This document shows positions 62,181-64,000 of a stretch of DNA of 64,000 nt, piece after piece. Position numbers and translations under genes: made by a program. This stretch comes from Desulfopila sp. IMCC35006 (lineage in GTDB: Bacteria; Desulfobacterota; Desulfobulbia; Desulfobulbales; Desulfocapsaceae), in contig NZ_SWCM01000003.1 of assembly GCF_005116645.1 (NCBI RefSeq), forward strand, positions 248,001-312,000. The letters run 5' to 3'. Every line of letters starts with the position of its first letter. Position 1 is the stretch's first letter. The notes under the pieces were generated by a model. That model was not told the DNA's origin. It ran no database searches and saw only the letters and a list, made by a program, of their open reading frames with translations.

Positions 62181-63917
62181 TCAGATTCCGGCGGCAAGCG
62201 CCGTCGATCTCCGGGGATCGGCACCACCGTACATTATACCATCTTTCACCATGATCGACTGAATGGCCCCCATGGCCTCTTGCTGTTCCACTTTGTGTCC
62301 TTTTTCCTGCAATATTTTGATGGTATCGGGGCTGATCCCCTCTTCGATCCGCAGTTCATCCGGCAACCACTGATGATGGACGCGCGGGGCCGCCACAGCA
62401 CTCTGGATGTTAAGGCCGTGGTCTATGACATTCATAATCACCTGCAGGGTAGTGGTGATAATCCGCGAGCCCCCGGGGCTGCCGGTCACCAGAAAGTTTT
62501 TGCCCTCATTTTTGACAATAGTCGGCGACATGGAACTGAGCATCCGTTTGTTCGGCTCCACCTTGTTGGCTTCTCCGCCGATCAGGCCGTAGGCGTTCGG
62601 CACTCCCGGTTTGGCGGAGAAATCATCCATCTCGTTATTGAGCAGAAATCCGGCTCCATCGACCACAATGCCGGAACCGTAGCTGAAATTGATCGTATAG
62701 GTGTTGGAAACGGCGTTGCCGAATTTATCGACTATCGAAAAATGCGTTGTCTCGCTGCTCTCATATGGTTGCGGTGTACCGGGAGCAATGGTACTGCTCG
62801 GGGTTGCTTTTTCGGTGTCAATACCGGCACGGATTTTAGACGCATAGTCTTTTGCGATAAGGCCCTTCAACGGCACCTTGACAAAATCCTCATCGCCCAG
62901 ATAAAAAGAACGGTCGGCGTAGGCACGCTTCATCGCCTCAGCCATCAGATGGATGGTCCGGGCCGAATTGTGGCCATATTCAGCGATGGGATATCCTTCG
63001 AGGATATTGAGGATCTGCACCACATGCGCCCCGCCCGAACTTGGCGGCGACATCGAATATATGTCATAGCCACGGTAGGTGCCATGCACCGGACTGCGCA
63101 TGGCCGGGGCATAGTTTTTCATATCTTCCATGGTGATAAGGCCGCCGTGTCTGGCCATTTCCGCCACCAGCAGTTCAGCTGTTTTCCCTTCATAGAACTC
63201 TACAGCGCCCTTATCGGCGATACGCTGCAGCGTCGCCGCAAGATCTTTCTGAATAAAGATTTCCCCCGGCGCAAAGGTACTGCCGTCCGGTTTATAAAAG
63301 ATCTTTGCCGACGCTGGCCATTTCTTAAGCATAGCCTCTTTTTCTTTCAGACCGTCGCTAAAGCGCGGTGTGACGACAAAACCCTCCCCGGCCAGTTTGA
63401 TTGCCGGGGCCATTGCCGCCTTTAAACTTATGGTCCCGTATTTTTCCAGCGCCAGGGCGAGCCCGGCAACCGTTCCCGGCACCCCGGCCGCCAGATGGCT
63501 GTACCTCGACAGCTGACTGTCCGCATTGCCCTCTTTATCAAGGAACATGTCAACGGTTGCTTTCGCCGGCGCTTTCTCCCGATAATCAACAGCGACCACC
63601 TCATTGTTTTGTTCCGAAGAAATAAGCATAAATCCGCCGCCGCCAATATTACCGGACCTGGGCTGGGTGACAGCCAGTGAAAACGCAGCGGTAACCGCCG
63701 CATCAATGGCATTGCCACCTTTCTTCAGTACTTCCTGAGCTGATTCTGTAGCAAGGAAATGGCTGGTAACAACCATTCCCTCGCGGCCCTGCACCGGGCT
63801 CATCCGCTCACCTTCCAGGATCGCAGCAGAATGGGCTATCGTGACAGCCAGTAATACAAAAGCCGCCAGCAGGCAGGCGACACGCCTATGATTTAATTGG
63901 AAAAATATTGCACGCAT
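62181..63917 (-). CDS. ggt: Gamma-glutamyltransferase
   Basis: 578 residues, exported (hydrophobic signal at about 12-31). Autocatalytic cleavage occurs before the catalytic Thr in SSETTHFSIVDKFGNAVS (about 392), which splits the pro-enzyme into large and small subunits. GNIGGGGFML near 89-98 and NNEMDDFSAKPG near 432-443 are conserved substrate-site stretches, and PGGSRIITTT near 482 is the oxyanion loop. It hydrolyses gamma-glutamyl bonds such as glutathione in the periplasm. A strong AGGAGG ribosome site precedes the start. Confidence 0.95.
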   Translation of the reverse strand: MRAIFFQLNHRRVACLLAAFVLLAVTIAHSAAILEGERMSPVQGREGMVVTSHFLATESAQEVLKKGGNAIDAAVTAAFSLAVTQPRSGNIGGGGFMLISSEQNNEVVAVDYREKAPAKATVDMFLDKEGNADSQLSRYSHLAAGVPGTVAGLALALEKYGTISLKAAMAPAIKLAGEGFVVTPRFSDGLKEKEAMLKKWPASAKIFYKPDGSTFAPGEIFIQKDLAATLQRIADKGAVEFYEGKTAELLVAEMARHGGLITMEDMKNYAPAMRSPVHGTYRGYDIYSMSPPSSGGAHVVQILNILEGYPIAEYGHNSARTIHLMAEAMKRAYADRSFYLGDEDFVKVPLKGLIAKDYASKIRAGIDTEKATPSSTIAPGTPQPYESSETTHFSIVDKFGNAVSNTYTINFSYGSGIVVDGAGFLLNNEMDDFSAKPGVPNAYGLIGGEANKVEPNKRMLSSMSPTIVKNEGKNFLVTGSPGGSRIITTTLQVIMNVIDHGLNIQSAVAAPRVHHQWLPDELRIEEGISPDTIKILQEKGHKVEQQEAMGAIQSIMVKDGIMYGGADPRRSTALAAGI

Positions 63918-64000
63918 ATGTCCTCCTGGGTTCTTGATTTCGCAACATGATTGCGTTGCCGAGAAGAGCTCATTCAGGTACGTTAAAGGCTATGCAGCAA

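Overview
The window looks like a chromosomal segment of a Gram-negative, probably anaerobic bacterium of the Desulfobacterota, closest in style to Desulfobulbales. This rests on gene content, not on a search. It has rubrerythrin, a selenocysteine tRNA, a PlsC with the altered FPQTTRS motif, pilMNOP followed by a separate lipoprotein secretin, SecB and an outer-membrane-type lipoprotein set. Most of it is ordinary core chromosome, with two accessory or decaying patches at about 11.8-12.1 kb and 16-18.5 kb.

Layout. 0-3 kb: end of a glycerol-3-phosphate-type ABC importer operon (ugpB', ugpA, ugpE), convergent with a HAD phosphatase. 4-7.9 kb: a large AsmA-family protein and a MetE/UROD-fold methyltransferase-like protein. 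7.9-9.8 kb: rubrerythrin and an AlaC-like aminotransferase. 10.2 kb: a 27-residue Cys/Lys-rich protein. 10.7-15.7 kb: a zinc-free MDR oxidoreductase, a 170-bp MITE-like palindromic element, and a four-gene osmoprotectant ABC importer. 16.4-18.5 kb: a Cys-rich hypothetical gene and a graveyard holding a frameshifted AAA ATPase and a cytosine methyltransferase start fused by deletion to an HNH nuclease tail. 18.6-22.3 kb: a SWIM-domain protein and an SNF2 helicase. 22.5-27 kb: gap, rimI, pgk, tpiA, secG, tRNA-Leu and tRNA-Met in one direction. 27.1-28.5 kb: sfsA and lepB, overlapping tail to tail.

28.8-36 kb: a type IV pilus assembly operon, pilM-N-O-P. It is followed by a protein carrying the PilQ N-terminal domains (AMIN plus N0) joined to TPRs, a separate MshL-like secretin lipoprotein, and a CsgG/FlgO-like lipoprotein. 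36-41.2 kb: secB, uvrA, a CoA-binding protein, glyQ (no glyS beside it) and selC. 41.4-47.1 kb: an Asp-tailed protein, plsC, TPR and LysM envelope proteins, a repeat-filled spacer, a radical SAM protein, a nitroreductase and a Fur/PerR regulator with a palindromic upstream site.

47.4-52.1 kb: a tight operon of a glutamine-synthetase-like ligase, aldehyde dehydrogenase, iron-type alcohol dehydrogenase and class I amidotransferase. Together these could run a gamma-glutamyl-protected amino-alcohol degradation pathway. 52.3-64 kb: MprF, a DUF1003 protein, an RND efflux pump (adaptor plus permease), a GGDEF remnant, a CBS-pair protein, a NUDIX hydrolase, a 58-residue membrane protein and gamma-glutamyltransferase.

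The items most worth a second look are the four-gene gamma-glutamyl operon, the split secretin arrangement, the decayed restriction-modification fusion, the MITE-like element and the tiny Cys-rich protein.
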